DNA of 64,000 nt from Bacteroides uniformis (GTDB lineage Bacteria; Bacteroidota; Bacteroidia; Bacteroidales; Bacteroidaceae), in contig NZ_CP102263.1 of NCBI RefSeq assembly GCF_025147485.1, positions 4,477,501 through 4,541,500 of the forward strand, in the 5' to 3' direction. The notes under the pieces were generated by a model that saw only the letters and a list, made by a program, of their open reading frames with translations, made no database searches and was not told where the DNA came from. Both the position numbers and the translations under genes were made by a program. Positions 1 through 8,593 of this stretch are shown piece by piece. The stretch's first letter is position 1. The number at the start of each line of letters is the position of its first letter.

Positions 1-37
1 GTGCCAACTGGTTGTACACTCCTCCACGTTGTTTCAT
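1..37 (-). other. Possible start of the gene after gmk, cut by the window edge
   Basis: On the minus strand an ATG (35-37) overlaps the gmk stop codon by the four bases ATGA and stays open for twelve codons to the window edge. A purine-rich GGAGGAG lies inside it, so the true start could also be further on, outside the window. In Bacteroides gmk is commonly followed by nadD, but the visible residues do not match the usual NadD N-terminus, so I do not name it. Confidence 0.25.
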
Positions 38-597
38 TCGTTCAAGAATTGAGAGATTACTTTCAATGCTTCCGCTTTGGCTGTCTCCAGGTCATCGTTC
101 ACAATCACGGTATCGAACTTCGGTGCAAAGCCCAGTTCGTATTCGGCTTTCGCCACGCGGCTCTCTATCACTTCGGGAGCATCTGTTCCGCGCCCCACCA
201 AGCGTTTGCGCAATTCCTCCACTGAAGGTGGCTGAATGAAAACAGACAAAGCACGCTCACCATAGAATTTCTTGATATTGCAACCACCCACTACATCCAC
301 ATCGAACACTACATTCTGTCCGGCAGCCAATTGCTTTTCCACCTGCTCCTTCAGTGTTCCGTAAAAACGGTCCTGATATACCTCTTCATACTCCAGGAAT
401 TCATCATTGGCTATGCGACGACGGAACTCGTCAGGAGTCAGAAAGAAATACTCCACTCCATCTTTCTCCGTTCCGCGGGGCGGGCGGCTGGTCGCTGAGA
501 TGGAGAATGCCAAGTTCAGATTTTGAGTCAGCAGATAGTTGATAATCGTTGACTTGCCGGAGCCCGAAGGGGCTGAAAATATGATAAGTTTTGCCAT
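34..597 (-). CDS. gmk: Guanylate kinase
   Basis: Phosphorylates GMP (and dGMP) to GDP with ATP in the cytoplasm, an essential step of guanine nucleotide supply. The 187-residue protein has the P-loop SAPSGSGKST near residue 8, the GMP-binding stretch with TSRPPRGTEKDGVEYFF around residues 36-53, and a lid region with RLVGRGTDAPEVIESR near residue 132. Length is normal for the family. It lies 36 bp downstream of yicC on the same strand, a common gene pair, and its stop overlaps a possible next start. The short gap between the two genes is made of 7-8-base repeated words. Confidence 0.96.
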   Translation of the reverse strand: MAKLIIFSAPSGSGKSTIINYLLTQNLNLAFSISATSRPPRGTEKDGVEYFFLTPDEFRRRIANDEFLEYEEVYQDRFYGTLKEQVEKQLAAGQNVVFDVDVVGGCNIKKFYGERALSVFIQPPSVEELRKRLVGRGTDAPEVIESRVAKAEYELGFAPKFDTVIVNDDLETAKAEALKVISQFLNE

Positions 598-633
598 CGA
601 ATTATTTACGATTTGACGATTTACTATTTGATA

Positions 634-1518
634 CTACATGACGTTCAATACTTGTTCCTTGATTTGCTCCAATTCATCTTTCATCTGAACGACAATCTTC
701 TGCATCTCCGCATGATTGGACTTACTGCCCAAGGTATTGATTTCGCGTCCCATCTCCTGGGCGATGAACCCTAACTTCTTGCCTTGTCCGGTTCCGGTTT
801 CCAGCGTATTGATAAAATATTTCAGATGATTGCCAAGACGCTGTTTCTCTTCGTTCACATCCAGCTTTTCGATGTAGTAGATGAGTTCCTGCTCCAGGCG
901 GTTCTTGTCATAATCCACACTTAAGGTCTTTTCCAGTGCATCTGTAATACGTTCCTTCACTTTGGCTACACGCTCTTTCTCATAGGGAGCGATAGTCTCC
1001 AACAGATGGGAGATATTGGCGATCTTCTCACGGAACTTCTTTTCAAGGGCAGCTCCTTCCTGCTTACGGAAGTCCACCAGCGCACCAACAGCCTTTTCCA
1101 CAGCCGAATAAACCACAGCCCATTCCTCCTCACTCAGTTCCTGCGTATCATTCTTAGTCATCACATCCGGCATACGGAGTAACGTGGCAAACCAGTCCGT
1201 CGCATCCGGCACAGGTATTCCTAGATTTTCTGATATAGCACAAATCTGCTTGTAATATCCCTCAACCAATGTCTGGTTGATGGGAGTGGCGCTTTCCGCA
1301 CTCTCTTTCTTTTCTATCCAAAGGCTGAAATCCACCTTTCCGCGCTCCAGTTTCCGTGATATTTCATTACGGATTTCCATCTCCTTCTCACGATAAAGCG
1401 GAGCAATGCGGGCAGATAGGTCCATTGCCTTACTATTGAGCGACTTTATTTCAACGTTGATTTTCTTATCAGGCAGTTCGACGGTTGCTTTGCCGTAGCC
1501 TGTCATAGATTGTATCAT
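634..1518 (-). CDS. yicC: YicC/YloC family endoribonuclease
   Basis: The 294-residue protein begins MIQSMTGYGKA, the hallmark of the YicC/YloC family, and ends in the conserved C-terminal region with GREINTLGSKSNHAEMQ near residue 258. Family members are metal-dependent endoribonucleases implicated in RNA turnover and stationary-phase fitness. The middle is predicted to be largely helical, with many charged heptads. It is first in a leftward pair with gmk and starts from a promoter divergent from tsaB. No truncation is seen. Confidence 0.93.
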   Translation of the reverse strand: MIQSMTGYGKATVELPDKKINVEIKSLNSKAMDLSARIAPLYREKEMEIRNEISRKLERGKVDFSLWIEKKESAESATPINQTLVEGYYKQICAISENLGIPVPDATDWFATLLRMPDVMTKNDTQELSEEEWAVVYSAVEKAVGALVDFRKQEGAALEKKFREKIANISHLLETIAPYEKERVAKVKERITDALEKTLSVDYDKNRLEQELIYYIEKLDVNEEKQRLGNHLKYFINTLETGTGQGKKLGFIAQEMGREINTLGSKSNHAEMQKIVVQMKDELEQIKEQVLNVM

Positions 1519-1535
1519 AATGTTATAGTTTTGCG

Positions 1536-1583
1536 CAAAATTACACGATTATTTTAATTAGTGAAAATAATCACGTAAATTTG
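1536..1583. promoter_or_regulatory. Divergent promoters of yicC and tsaB
   Basis: On the minus strand TAATTTTG (1536-1543) fits the Bacteroides -7 box TAnnTTTG, 18 bases before yicC. On the plus strand TAAATTTG (1576-1583) fits it 27 bases before tsaB, with TTTT at 1552-1555 as a weak -33 element. The spacing is right; the -33 match is imperfect. Confidence 0.6.
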
Positions 1584-1609
1584 CCACAATAAAATCAAGA
1601 ATAAAAGTT

Positions 1610-2302
1610 ATGTCATGTATCTTGCATATTGAAACGTCCACTTCTGCCTGCTCCGTAGCCGTGAGCGAGGATGGACAGAACGTTTTCAAGAAAGAGGACC
1701 TGAATGGCCCTTCACACGCCGTTTCATTGGGAATCTTTGTGGACGAGGCGCTATCCTTTGCCGATAGCCATGCCATGCCGTTGGATGCAGTCGCCGTGAG
1801 CTGCGGCCCTGGTTCGTATACCGGGTTGCGTATCGGCGTGTCGATGGCAAAAGGTGTCTGCTATGGACGTAACCTGCCACTTATCGGGCTGGAAACCCTG
1901 AAAGTCCAGTGTGTACCGGTATTGCTCTACCACGATGAGTTACCCGACGACGCATTACTCTGCCCGATGATTGACGCCCGCCGTATGGAAGTCTATGCTG
2001 CCATCTACGACCGTGCCTTGAAATCGGTGCGCGACATTGCAGCCGATATTGTGGACGAAAACTCCTACCTGGAATTTTTAGAGCAACATCCCGTCTATTT
2101 CTTCGGTGACGGTGCAGCCAAATGCAAAGAGAAAATCACGCATCCCAATGCACACTTCATCGACGGCATCCGCCCGCTTGCCGGCATGATGTTCCCGTTG
2201 GCAGAAAAGGCAATAGCCGAACAAGATTTCAAGGATGTGGCCTATTTCGAACCCTTCTATTTGAAGGAATTCGTAGCCGGCACGCCAAAGAAACTTATTT
2301 AG
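1610..2302 (+). CDS. tsaB: tRNA threonylcarbamoyladenosine biosynthesis protein TsaB
   Basis: Partner of TsaD in making t6A at position 37 of ANN-decoding tRNAs. The 230-residue protein opens with ILHIETSTSACSVAV, the actin-fold phosphate-1 motif, and carries the family signature GPGSYTGLRIGVSMAKG around residues 66-82. It lacks the metal-binding histidines of the TsaD paralogue, as expected for TsaB. The TAG stop (2300-2302) is itself part of the first unit of a 7-base repeat array that fills the gap to the next gene. Confidence 0.95.
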   Translation: MSCILHIETSTSACSVAVSEDGQNVFKKEDLNGPSHAVSLGIFVDEALSFADSHAMPLDAVAVSCGPGSYTGLRIGVSMAKGVCYGRNLPLIGLETLKVQCVPVLLYHDELPDDALLCPMIDARRMEVYAAIYDRALKSVRDIAADIVDENSYLEFLEQHPVYFFGDGAAKCKEKITHPNAHFIDGIRPLAGMMFPLAEKAIAEQDFKDVAYFEPFYLKEFVAGTPKKLI

Positions 2303-2421
2303 GGTTTAGCGATTAGGGATTAGGGATGAATACCATGCGGTATCACTACGTAGCCCATTAATCACTAACCACTAATCGCTAAACCCTAATCACTAATCGT
2401 TGAACATTAATCACTAATTAA
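2299..2421. repeat. Seven-base-period repeat cassette with hairpin core (site 1)
   Basis: The left arm is four in-register heptamers of type TTAGGGA (2299-2326). The right arm is nine heptamers of type TAATCAC (2359-2421), the reverse-complement sense. Between them sits the hairpin ATACC-ATGC-GGTAT (2330-2343). TAG falls at 2300, 2307, 2314 and 2321, so all three forward frames are stopped. The opposed arms could also form a long stem. Confidence 0.85.
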
Positions 2422-2423
2422 AG

Positions 2424-3044
2424 ATGCAATATAACACTCAACAAAAACGGATGCCCCTACCCGAATATGGTCGCAGCATCCAGAATATGGTAGACCACGC
2501 GCTGACAATCGAAGACCGTGCAGAACGCCAGCGTTGCGCAAACACAATCATCAACATCATGGGAAACATGTTTCCCCATCTGCGCGATGTGCCCGACTTC
2601 AAACATAAGCTATGGGACCACCTTGCCATCATGGCCAACTTCCAATTGGATATAGATTATCCGTACGAAATTATCCGCAAGGACAATCTGAATACCAAGC
2701 CGGAGAGCATCCCCTACCCCAGTACCAAAATCCGCTACCGCCACTATGGCCGTACACTGGAAGTACTGATAAAGAAAGCCATCGAATTTCCGGAAGGAGA
2801 AGAGAAGCAGAACTTGATAGCGCTCATTTGTAACCACATGAAGAAAGACTACATGGCATGGAACAAAGATACCGTCGATGACCGTAAGATTTCAGATGAT
2901 CTCACCGAACTCTCTGACGGAAAACTGCAAATGACAGACAGTATCGTCCGTCTCATGGCCGAACGTATTGACCAGAACTACCGTCCGAAAGTGAACAACC
3001 AGAATAACCGGAACAACAACCGGAACAATAAACGGAAATACTAA
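2424..3044 (+). CDS. DUF4290 domain protein, function unknown
   Basis: A 206-residue protein of the Bacteroidetes-specific DUF4290 type, recognised from its overall sequence, including the N-terminal LPEYGRSIQNMVDHAL, a segment with NIMGNMFPHLRDVPDFKHKLWDH cut by several conserved aromatics, and KIRYRHYGRTLEVLIKKA. No catalytic motif or membrane segment is visible; it should be a soluble, mostly helical protein. The C-terminus (from about residue 188) is a low-complexity Asn/Arg tail ending NNKRKY, basic enough to bind nucleic acid, which is inference only. It sits between tsaB and murA and is bracketed by two repeat cassettes that share a core. Confidence 0.8.
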   Translation: MQYNTQQKRMPLPEYGRSIQNMVDHALTIEDRAERQRCANTIINIMGNMFPHLRDVPDFKHKLWDHLAIMANFQLDIDYPYEIIRKDNLNTKPESIPYPSTKIRYRHYGRTLEVLIKKAIEFPEGEEKQNLIALICNHMKKDYMAWNKDTVDDRKISDDLTELSDGKLQMTDSIVRLMAERIDQNYRPKVNNQNNRNNNRNNKRKY

Positions 3045-3051
3045 AATTGAA

Positions 3052-3135
3052 TGATTAGTGGTTAGTGATTAATGCCATGCGGCATCACCATGCAGACCAC
3101 TAATCACTAATCACCAACCCCTAATCACTAATTTC
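3052..3135. repeat. Seven-base-period repeat cassette with hairpin core (site 2)
   Basis: Left arm of three heptamers of type TGATTAG (3052-3072), right arm of TAATCAC-type heptamers (3101-3135) ending directly at the murA start codon. The core hairpin ATGCC-ATGC-GGCAT (3072-3085) is the same as at site 1 except for one base-paired exchange, A-T to G-C. Confidence 0.85.
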
Positions 3136-4443
3136 ATGGCATCATTTGTAATCGAAGGAGGACACAGACTTTCCGGTGACATTTACCCCCAAGGAGCAAA
3201 AAACGAGGTGTTGCAAATTATCTGCGCCACATTGCTCACTGCCGAAGAGGTGACTGTGCACAATATCCCGGACATACTGGACGTCAACAACCTTATCCAA
3301 TTGATGCGGGATATGGGAGTCAGCGTATCTAAAAAAGGCATTGACACTTACAGCTTTCAAGCTGCCAACATTGATTTCGCCTATCTGGAAAGTGACGCGT
3401 TCCTGAAAAAATGTTCCAGCCTGCGCGGTTCCGTCATGCTGGTGGGGCCGATGGTGGCACGTTTCGGCAAGGCCATGATTTCCAAGCCGGGCGGAGACAA
3501 GATAGGACGCCGCCGTCTGGATACACACTTTATCGGTATCCAGAATTTAGGAGCCGACTTTGTCTATAATGAGGAGCGTGGCATCTACGAAATCTCAGCC
3601 AAACAACTGCATGGCAGTTATATGCTACTCGACGAGGCATCTGTTACGGGAACTGCCAATATCGTAATGGCAGCAGTCCTTGCCAGAGGCAAGACCACCA
3701 TCTACAACGCCGCCTGCGAACCCTACGTGCAGCAACTTTGCAGAATGCTGAACCGGATGGGAGCTAAGATAGAAGGCATCGCCTCCAACCTCCTGACTAT
3801 CGAAGGAGTGGACGAGCTGCACGGAACCGAGCATACCATCCTCCCCGACATGATTGAAGTGGGCAGTTTCATCGGCATGGCAGCCATGACCCGTAGCGAA
3901 CTGACCATCAAGAATGTCTCCTACGAGAACTTGGGAATTATCCCCGACAGTTTCCGCCGCCTCGGCATCAAGATGGAGCAGCGAGGAGATGACATTTACG
4001 TGCCCTCACAAGAGACGTACCAGATAGAGTCCTTTATCGACGGCTCCATCATGACCATTGCCGACGCACCCTGGCCCGGACTGACACCAGACTTGCTCAG
4101 TGTGCTGCTGGTGGTTGCCACCCAGGCAAAAGGCAGTGTACTCATTCACCAGAAAATGTTCGAAAGCCGCTTGTTCTTTGTGGACAAGCTGATAGATATG
4201 GGAGCGCAAATTATCCTCTGCGACCCGCACCGCGCCGTTGTCATCGGTCACGACCACGGCTTTAAACTACGTGGCGGCAACATGACCTCGCCCGATATCC
4301 GTGCGGGCATCGCCCTGCTGATAGCTGCCATGAGTGCGGACGGCATCAGCCGCATCCACAACATAGAGCAGATAGACCGTGGCTATCAGAACATCGAAGG
4401 GCGACTGAATGCGCTCGGAGCAAGAATAACAAGAATAGAATAA
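3136..4443 (+). CDS. murA: UDP-N-acetylglucosamine 1-carboxyvinyltransferase
   Basis: First committed step of peptidoglycan synthesis: transfers enolpyruvate from PEP to UDP-GlcNAc. The 435-residue protein keeps the UDP-GlcNAc/PEP loop (QGAKNE near residue 19, [10 protein letters not shown] near 102, IGRRRLDTH near 123) and the C-terminal [12 protein letters not shown]. The position of the usual catalytic cysteine (Cys115 in E. coli, motif PGGC) is Asp121 here, motif PGGD, codon 3496-3498. Asp at this place is known in other lineages and makes the enzyme insensitive to fosfomycin. It is followed one base later by rimM, so the two are likely co-transcribed. Confidence 0.96.
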   Translation: MASFVIEGGHRLSGDIYPQGAKNEVLQIICATLLTAEEVTVHNIPDILDVNNLIQLMRDMGVSVSKKGIDTYSFQAANIDFAYLESDAFLKKCSSLRGSVMLVGPMVARFGKAMISKPGGDKIGRRRLDTHFIGIQNLGADFVYNEERGIYEISAKQLHGSYMLLDEASVTGTANIVMAAVLARGKTTIYNAACEPYVQQLCRMLNRMGAKIEGIASNLLTIEGVDELHGTEHTILPDMIEVGSFIGMAAMTRSELTIKNVSYENLGIIPDSFRRLGIKMEQRGDDIYVPSQETYQIESFIDGSIMTIADAPWPGLTPDLLSVLLVVATQAKGSVLIHQKMFESRLFFVDKLIDMGAQIILCDPHRAVVIGHDHGFKLRGGNMTSPDIRAGIALLIAAMSADGISRIHNIEQIDRGYQNIEGRLNALGARITRIE

Positions 4444-4444
4444 G

Positions 4445-4981
4445 ATGATAAAGAGAGAAGAAGTATATAAGATAGGTATATTCAACAAGCCCCACGGCAT
4501 TCACGGAGAACTATCGTTCACTTTTACGGATGACATCTTCGACCGGGTGGAAGCCGAATACCTAATCTGCCTGCTGGATGGTATACTGGTGCCTTTCTTC
4601 TTGGAAGAATACCGTTTCCGCTCCGACACCACCGCCCTTGTCAAACTGGAAGGCGTGGACACGGCAGAACGCGCCCGCATGTTCACTAATATTGAGGTCT
4701 ACTTCCCCGTAAAGCATGCAGAAGAGGCAGGACCAGGTGAACTGAGTTGGGACTTCTTCGTCGGTTTTCGTATGGAGGAAGTACATCACGGCACGCTGGG
4801 AGAAGTGACGGACGTGGACACATCGACCATCAACACACTGTTTGTGGTAGATTATCAGGGAGAAGAACTGCTGGTGCCGGCACAAGAAGAGTTTATCATA
4901 GACATTGACCAGAAGCACAAGGTCATCACCGTAGACCTGCCGGAAGGTTTGATAGCTTTGGACGAAACAGAAGAGGTATGA
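4445..4981 (+). CDS. rimM: Ribosome maturation factor RimM
   Basis: Assists late assembly of the 30S subunit head and binds ribosomal protein uS19. The 178-residue protein shows the N-terminal barrel motif KPHGIHGEL (about residues 15-23) and a PRC-barrel second half with the segment [14 protein letters not shown]. It starts 1 base after the murA stop and its stop overlaps the next start (ATGA at 4978-4981), which indicates translational coupling in a murA-rimM-M23-dxr operon. Confidence 0.95.
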   Translation: MIKREEVYKIGIFNKPHGIHGELSFTFTDDIFDRVEAEYLICLLDGILVPFFLEEYRFRSDTTALVKLEGVDTAERARMFTNIEVYFPVKHAEEAGPGELSWDFFVGFRMEEVHHGTLGEVTDVDTSTINTLFVVDYQGEELLVPAQEEFIIDIDQKHKVITVDLPEGLIALDETEEV

Positions 4982-5835
4982 AAAAGAAACGAAGAAAAGC
5001 ATTTTGGAGTAACATCAAGTTCAAGTACAGACTGACGATTACGAACGAGAATACCCTTGAGGATATCATCACGTTGCGCGTATCCAAGCTGAACGGACTG
5101 TCCGTATTGCTCTCCGTGCTGTTCGTATTGTTTCTCATCGCCTCCCTGATCGTAGCCTTCACCCCGCTGCGCAACTACCTGCCGGGATATATGAACAGTG
5201 AAATCCGTGCCCAGGTAGTGGAGAATGCCTTGCGCGTAGATTCCCTCCAGCAACTGGTGAACAGACAGAACCTCTATATCATGAATATCCAGGACATCTT
5301 CCAGGGCAAGATAAAGGCAGATACCATACATTCCATCGACTCGTTGACCCACCTGCGCGAAGATTCGCTCATGGAACGCACACAACGGGAAGCCGAATTC
5401 CGCAAACAGTACGAGGAGACAGAAAAGTACAACCTGACGAGCATCACCGCTCGCCCCGAAATAGACGGACTGATTTTCTACCGCCCCACACGCGGCATGA
5501 TTTCATCTCCCTTCAATGCCGAAACAAAACACTTCGGCACGGACATTGCCGCCAATCCGGGCGAAAGCGTATTGGCCACCTTAGACGGTACCGTCATACT
5601 GAGTACCTACACTGCCGAGACGGGTTATCTGATAGAAATACAGCACAACCAGGACTTCGTGTCAGTCTACAAGCATTGCGGCTCTCTGCTGAAACGGGAA
5701 GGAGATGCGGTGAAAGGGGGTGAAGCCATCGCACTGGTAGGAAACACCGGCGAGCTGTCCACCGGTCCCCACCTTCACTTCGAGCTGTGGCATAAGGGCA
5801 GGGCCGTAAATCCCGAGCTTTACATCGTATTTTAG
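4978..5835 (+). CDS. M23 (LytM-type) metallopeptidase, membrane anchored
   Basis: The 285-residue protein has a basic cytoplasmic tail, one membrane segment (about residues 37-62, rich in L, V, F and I), a coiled-coil-like stretch (about 75-155), and a C-terminal M23 domain. All zinc-ligand motifs are present: HFGTD, the YKHC histidine and HLHFE, so it should be an active endopeptidase facing the periplasm rather than an EnvC-like inactive activator. The family cuts peptide cross-links of peptidoglycan. Its place in an operon with murA fits a cell-wall role. Confidence 0.88.
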   Translation: MKKKRRKAFWSNIKFKYRLTITNENTLEDIITLRVSKLNGLSVLLSVLFVLFLIASLIVAFTPLRNYLPGYMNSEIRAQVVENALRVDSLQQLVNRQNLYIMNIQDIFQGKIKADTIHSIDSLTHLREDSLMERTQREAEFRKQYEETEKYNLTSITARPEIDGLIFYRPTRGMISSPFNAETKHFGTDIAANPGESVLATLDGTVILSTYTAETGYLIEIQHNQDFVSVYKHCGSLLKREGDAVKGGEAIALVGNTGELSTGPHLHFELWHKGRAVNPELYIVF

Positions 5836-5840
5836 TCTCC

Positions 5841-5871
5841 AAATAGTAAATTGTAAATAGCATAATAGTAA
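5841..5871. repeat. Short seven-base-period array before dxr
   Basis: Three in-register heptamers, AAATAGT, AAATTGT and AAATAGC (5841-5861), then a diverged unit that runs to the dxr start codon. It is the only sequence between the M23 gene and dxr. No opposed arm is seen. Confidence 0.55.
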
Positions 5872-7017
5872 ATGAAACAGATTGCCATACTCGGTTCTAC
5901 CGGTTCCATCGGTACACAAGCGTTGCAGGTCATCGAAGAACATCCCGACCAGTACGAAGCATACGTATTGACCGCCAATAACCGCGTAGAGGAACTCATA
6001 GCCCAGGCACGCAGATTCAAGCCTGAGGCAGTGGTAATAGCCAACGAATCGAAATACACGCAACTGAAAGAAGCGCTTGCCGACCTACCTATCAAGGTAT
6101 ATGCCGGCGCAGATGCCCTCTGCCAGATTGTGACCGAAAATCCCATTGATATGGTATTGACCGCCATGGTGGGATATGCAGGGCTGAAGCCCACCATGAA
6201 TGCCATCCGAGCCCGTAAGCCGATAGCCCTTGCCAACAAAGAGACGCTGGTGGTGGCGGGAGAGCTCATCAATGACCTGGCACGTTTCAGCGGTGTCCCC
6301 ATCCTACCCGTCGACTCCGAGCACTCCGCCGTTTTCCAGTGCCTGGCCGGTGAGATAGGCAACCAAATAGAAAAAGTGATATTGACTGCCTCCGGAGGTC
6401 CGTTCCGCACCTGCACTATGGAGCAACTAACAACCGTCACCAAAGCGCAAGCACTGAAACACCCCAACTGGGACATGGGCGCCAAAATCACGATAGACTC
6501 TGCTTCCATGATGAACAAAGGGTTCGAGGTAATCGAAGCCAAATGGCTGTTCGGTGTACGTCCCGACCAGATAGAAGTCGTGGTACACCCGCAATCCGTC
6601 ATCCACTCCATGGTACAGTTTGAGGACGGTGCCGTGAAAGCACAACTGGGAATGCCGGACATGCGCCTGCCCATCCAATATGCCTTCTCCTATCCCGACC
6701 GGTTGAAAGCCTCTTTCCCGCGCCTGGACTTCAAGCTGTGCACGGAACTGACGTTCGAGCAACCGGACACCACCCGTTTCCGTAACCTCGCCCTGGCCTA
6801 CGAAGCGCTACATCGTGCAGGCAATATGCCTTGCATTGTCAATGCCGCCAATGAAGTGGTGGTAGCTGCCTTCCTGCAGGACAAAATTTCGTTCCTTGGC
6901 ATGAGTGAAGTAATAGAAAAGACCATGTCGCGCGTATCCTACTTACAGAAGCCCACCTATGAAGACTATGTGGCTACGGATGCCGAAGCCCGACGGATAG
7001 CAGAAGAGCTGATTTGA
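5872..7017 (+). CDS. dxr: 1-deoxy-D-xylulose 5-phosphate reductoisomerase
   Basis: Converts DXP to 2-C-methyl-D-erythritol 4-phosphate with NADPH, the second step of the MEP isoprenoid route. The 381-residue protein starts with the Rossmann motif ILGSTGSIGTQAL, has the metal- and substrate-binding segments NKETLV (near residue 123), PVDSEHSA (near 146), ASGGPFR (near 174) and SASMMNKG (near 207), all typical. It closes the run of rightward genes from murA. A new promoter follows it before rseP. Confidence 0.97.
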   Translation: MKQIAILGSTGSIGTQALQVIEEHPDQYEAYVLTANNRVEELIAQARRFKPEAVVIANESKYTQLKEALADLPIKVYAGADALCQIVTENPIDMVLTAMVGYAGLKPTMNAIRARKPIALANKETLVVAGELINDLARFSGVPILPVDSEHSAVFQCLAGEIGNQIEKVILTASGGPFRTCTMEQLTTVTKAQALKHPNWDMGAKITIDSASMMNKGFEVIEAKWLFGVRPDQIEVVVHPQSVIHSMVQFEDGAVKAQLGMPDMRLPIQYAFSYPDRLKASFPRLDFKLCTELTFEQPDTTRFRNLALAYEALHRAGNMPCIVNAANEVVVAAFLQDKISFLGMSEVIEKTMSRVSYLQKPTYEDYVATDAEARRIAEELI

Positions 7018-7060
7018 TAGATACACCGGAATGAAAAGAATTATAAAAAACATCTACTCA

Positions 7061-7092
7061 TTTGATACGTTAAATAAGAAAACGTACCTTTG
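7061..7092 (+). promoter_or_regulatory. Promoter of rseP
   Basis: TTTG (7061-7064), 20 bases, then TACCTTTG (7085-7092): a full match to the Bacteroides -33/-7 consensus. It lies 37 bases before rseP, so rseP need not depend on the murA operon. Confidence 0.75.
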
Positions 7093-7129
7093 CGAAAATT
7101 ATAAAAATCGTAAAACAGCAAATAATTAG

Positions 7130-8461
7130 ATGGAAACATTCTTGATTCGTGCCCTGCAACTCATTATGAGCCTCTCGTTGCTCGTTATTGTTCATGAGGG
7201 GGGGCACTTCCTTTTTGCGCGTCTGTTCAAGACGCGGGTAGAAAAGTTCTGCTTATTCTTTGACCCTTGGTTCACATTATTCAAGTTCAAGCCCAAACAC
7301 AGTGACACGGAATATGGTATCGGGTGGCTACCCTTAGGTGGTTATGTAAAAATAGCAGGTATGATAGACGAATCTATGGATACCGAACAGATGAAGCAAC
7401 CCATGCAGCCATGGGAGTTCCGTGCCAAGCCGGCATGGCAGCGCCTGCTAATTATGGTAGGCGGTGTATTGTTCAACTTCCTGCTCGCATTGTTCATCTA
7501 TTCCATGATACTCTTTACTTGGGGCGACGAATATATACCAGTACAAAAAGCCCCATTGGGTATGGATTTTAACGAAACAGCCAAAGCCATAGGCTTCCGC
7601 GACGGCGATATCCTAATATCTGCCGACGGGGTACCATTCGAACGCTATGACGGCGACCTGCTGACCAGTATTGTCGATGCCCGCCAGGTAAGCGTATTGC
7701 GTGACGGGGAAGCTGCTTCAGTCTACATCCCCGAAGACATGATGAACCGCTTGCTGGCAGACAGTGTGCGTTTCGCCAGTTTCCGTTTCCCTTATGTAGT
7801 CGACAGCCTGATTGTAGGATACCCTGCCGCTTCCGCCGGTCTGCAAGTAGGTGACAGCATCACCCACTTGGATGGAAAGTCAATAGCCTACTACGACTTC
7901 AAAGAAGAGATGCTGAAGCGCAAGAAAGCCAATGCATCCCATGAGGTAACCTTGACATACGTCCGTAACGGTGTGACAGACACCTTGAGCATGATGACCA
8001 ATGCCGACTATGAAATAGGCGTAGCAGCACGTACGGCAACCGACAAACTGCTGCCCGTTGTCCGCAAGGAATACAGTTTCCTTTCCTCTTTCCCTGCCGG
8101 CGTATCTTTGGGGGTAAAGACTCTGAAAGGCTACGTAGGCCAGATGAAATATCTCTTCTCCAAGGAAGGAGCCAAGCAACTCGGAGGTTTCGGAACCATC
8201 GGCAGTATTTTCCCCGCCACGTGGGACTGGCACCAGTTCTGGTACATGACGGCATTCCTCTCCATCATCCTTGCCTTTATGAATATTCTGCCCATCCCTG
8301 CACTGGACGGCGGACACGTGTTATTCCTCATTTACGAAATCATTGCACGCCGCAAGCCCAGCGACAAGTTTATGGAACGTGCGCAGATGGTGGGCATGTT
8401 CCTCTTGTTCGGTTTGCTGATTTGGGCAAACTTCAATGATATACTGAGGTATTTCTTTTAA
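7130..8461 (+). CDS. rseP: RIP metalloprotease RseP (site-2 protease)
   Basis: Intramembrane zinc protease that cuts membrane-bound substrates such as anti-sigma factors after a first cut in the periplasm. The 443-residue protein has the zinc motif HEGGH at residues 22-26 in the first membrane helix, a periplasmic region with PDZ-like segments (about 150-320; for example YPAASAGLQVGDSITHLDG), and the second active-site motif PALDGGHVLF in the third helix near residue 387. Four membrane segments are expected. It follows dxr, as in many Bacteroidetes, but has its own promoter. No anti-sigma gene is next to it. Confidence 0.96.
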   Translation: METFLIRALQLIMSLSLLVIVHEGGHFLFARLFKTRVEKFCLFFDPWFTLFKFKPKHSDTEYGIGWLPLGGYVKIAGMIDESMDTEQMKQPMQPWEFRAKPAWQRLLIMVGGVLFNFLLALFIYSMILFTWGDEYIPVQKAPLGMDFNETAKAIGFRDGDILISADGVPFERYDGDLLTSIVDARQVSVLRDGEAASVYIPEDMMNRLLADSVRFASFRFPYVVDSLIVGYPAASAGLQVGDSITHLDGKSIAYYDFKEEMLKRKKANASHEVTLTYVRNGVTDTLSMMTNADYEIGVAARTATDKLLPVVRKEYSFLSSFPAGVSLGVKTLKGYVGQMKYLFSKEGAKQLGGFGTIGSIFPATWDWHQFWYMTAFLSIILAFMNILPIPALDGGHVLFLIYEIIARRKPSDKFMERAQMVGMFLLFGLLIWANFNDILRYFF

Positions 8462-8474
8462 AGAACAAGACATA

Positions 8475-8587
8475 AAAAAACGCATCATCCATTCGCGGTA
8501 GAACGGATGATGCGTTTGCATCAAACAGATGATGTATTCGGGGCAAGCAGACGATGCGTTTGAACCAAACACATCATCTGTTTTTTC
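8475..8587. terminator. Paired terminator hairpins between rseP and ddh
   Basis: Hairpin A has perfect 11-bp arms (8481-8491 with 8506-8516) and a six-A run on its left side, so it ends leftward transcription from ddh. Hairpin B has perfect 13-bp arms (8524-8536 with 8572-8584) followed by a run of T to 8587, so it ends rightward transcription from rseP. Both are built from the 22-base units described separately. Confidence 0.8.
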
Positions 8588-8590
8588 TGT
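8481..8590. repeat. Tandem array of five 22-base dyad units (array T1)
   Basis: Units begin at 8481, 8503, 8525, 8547 and 8569, exactly 22 bases apart. Three units carry GATGATG-like centres and two carry the reverse complement CATCATC, inside flanks AACA/TGTT. In the second unit both flanks change together to AACG/CGTT, a paired exchange. Confidence 0.75.
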
Positions 8591-8593
8591 GTC

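Noticed and set aside
5832..6674. 280-residue reading frame antisense to dxr
   Set aside because: It lies wholly opposite a certain gene and its residue make-up (many Ser, Met, Arg runs) is that of a shadow of GC-biased codons.
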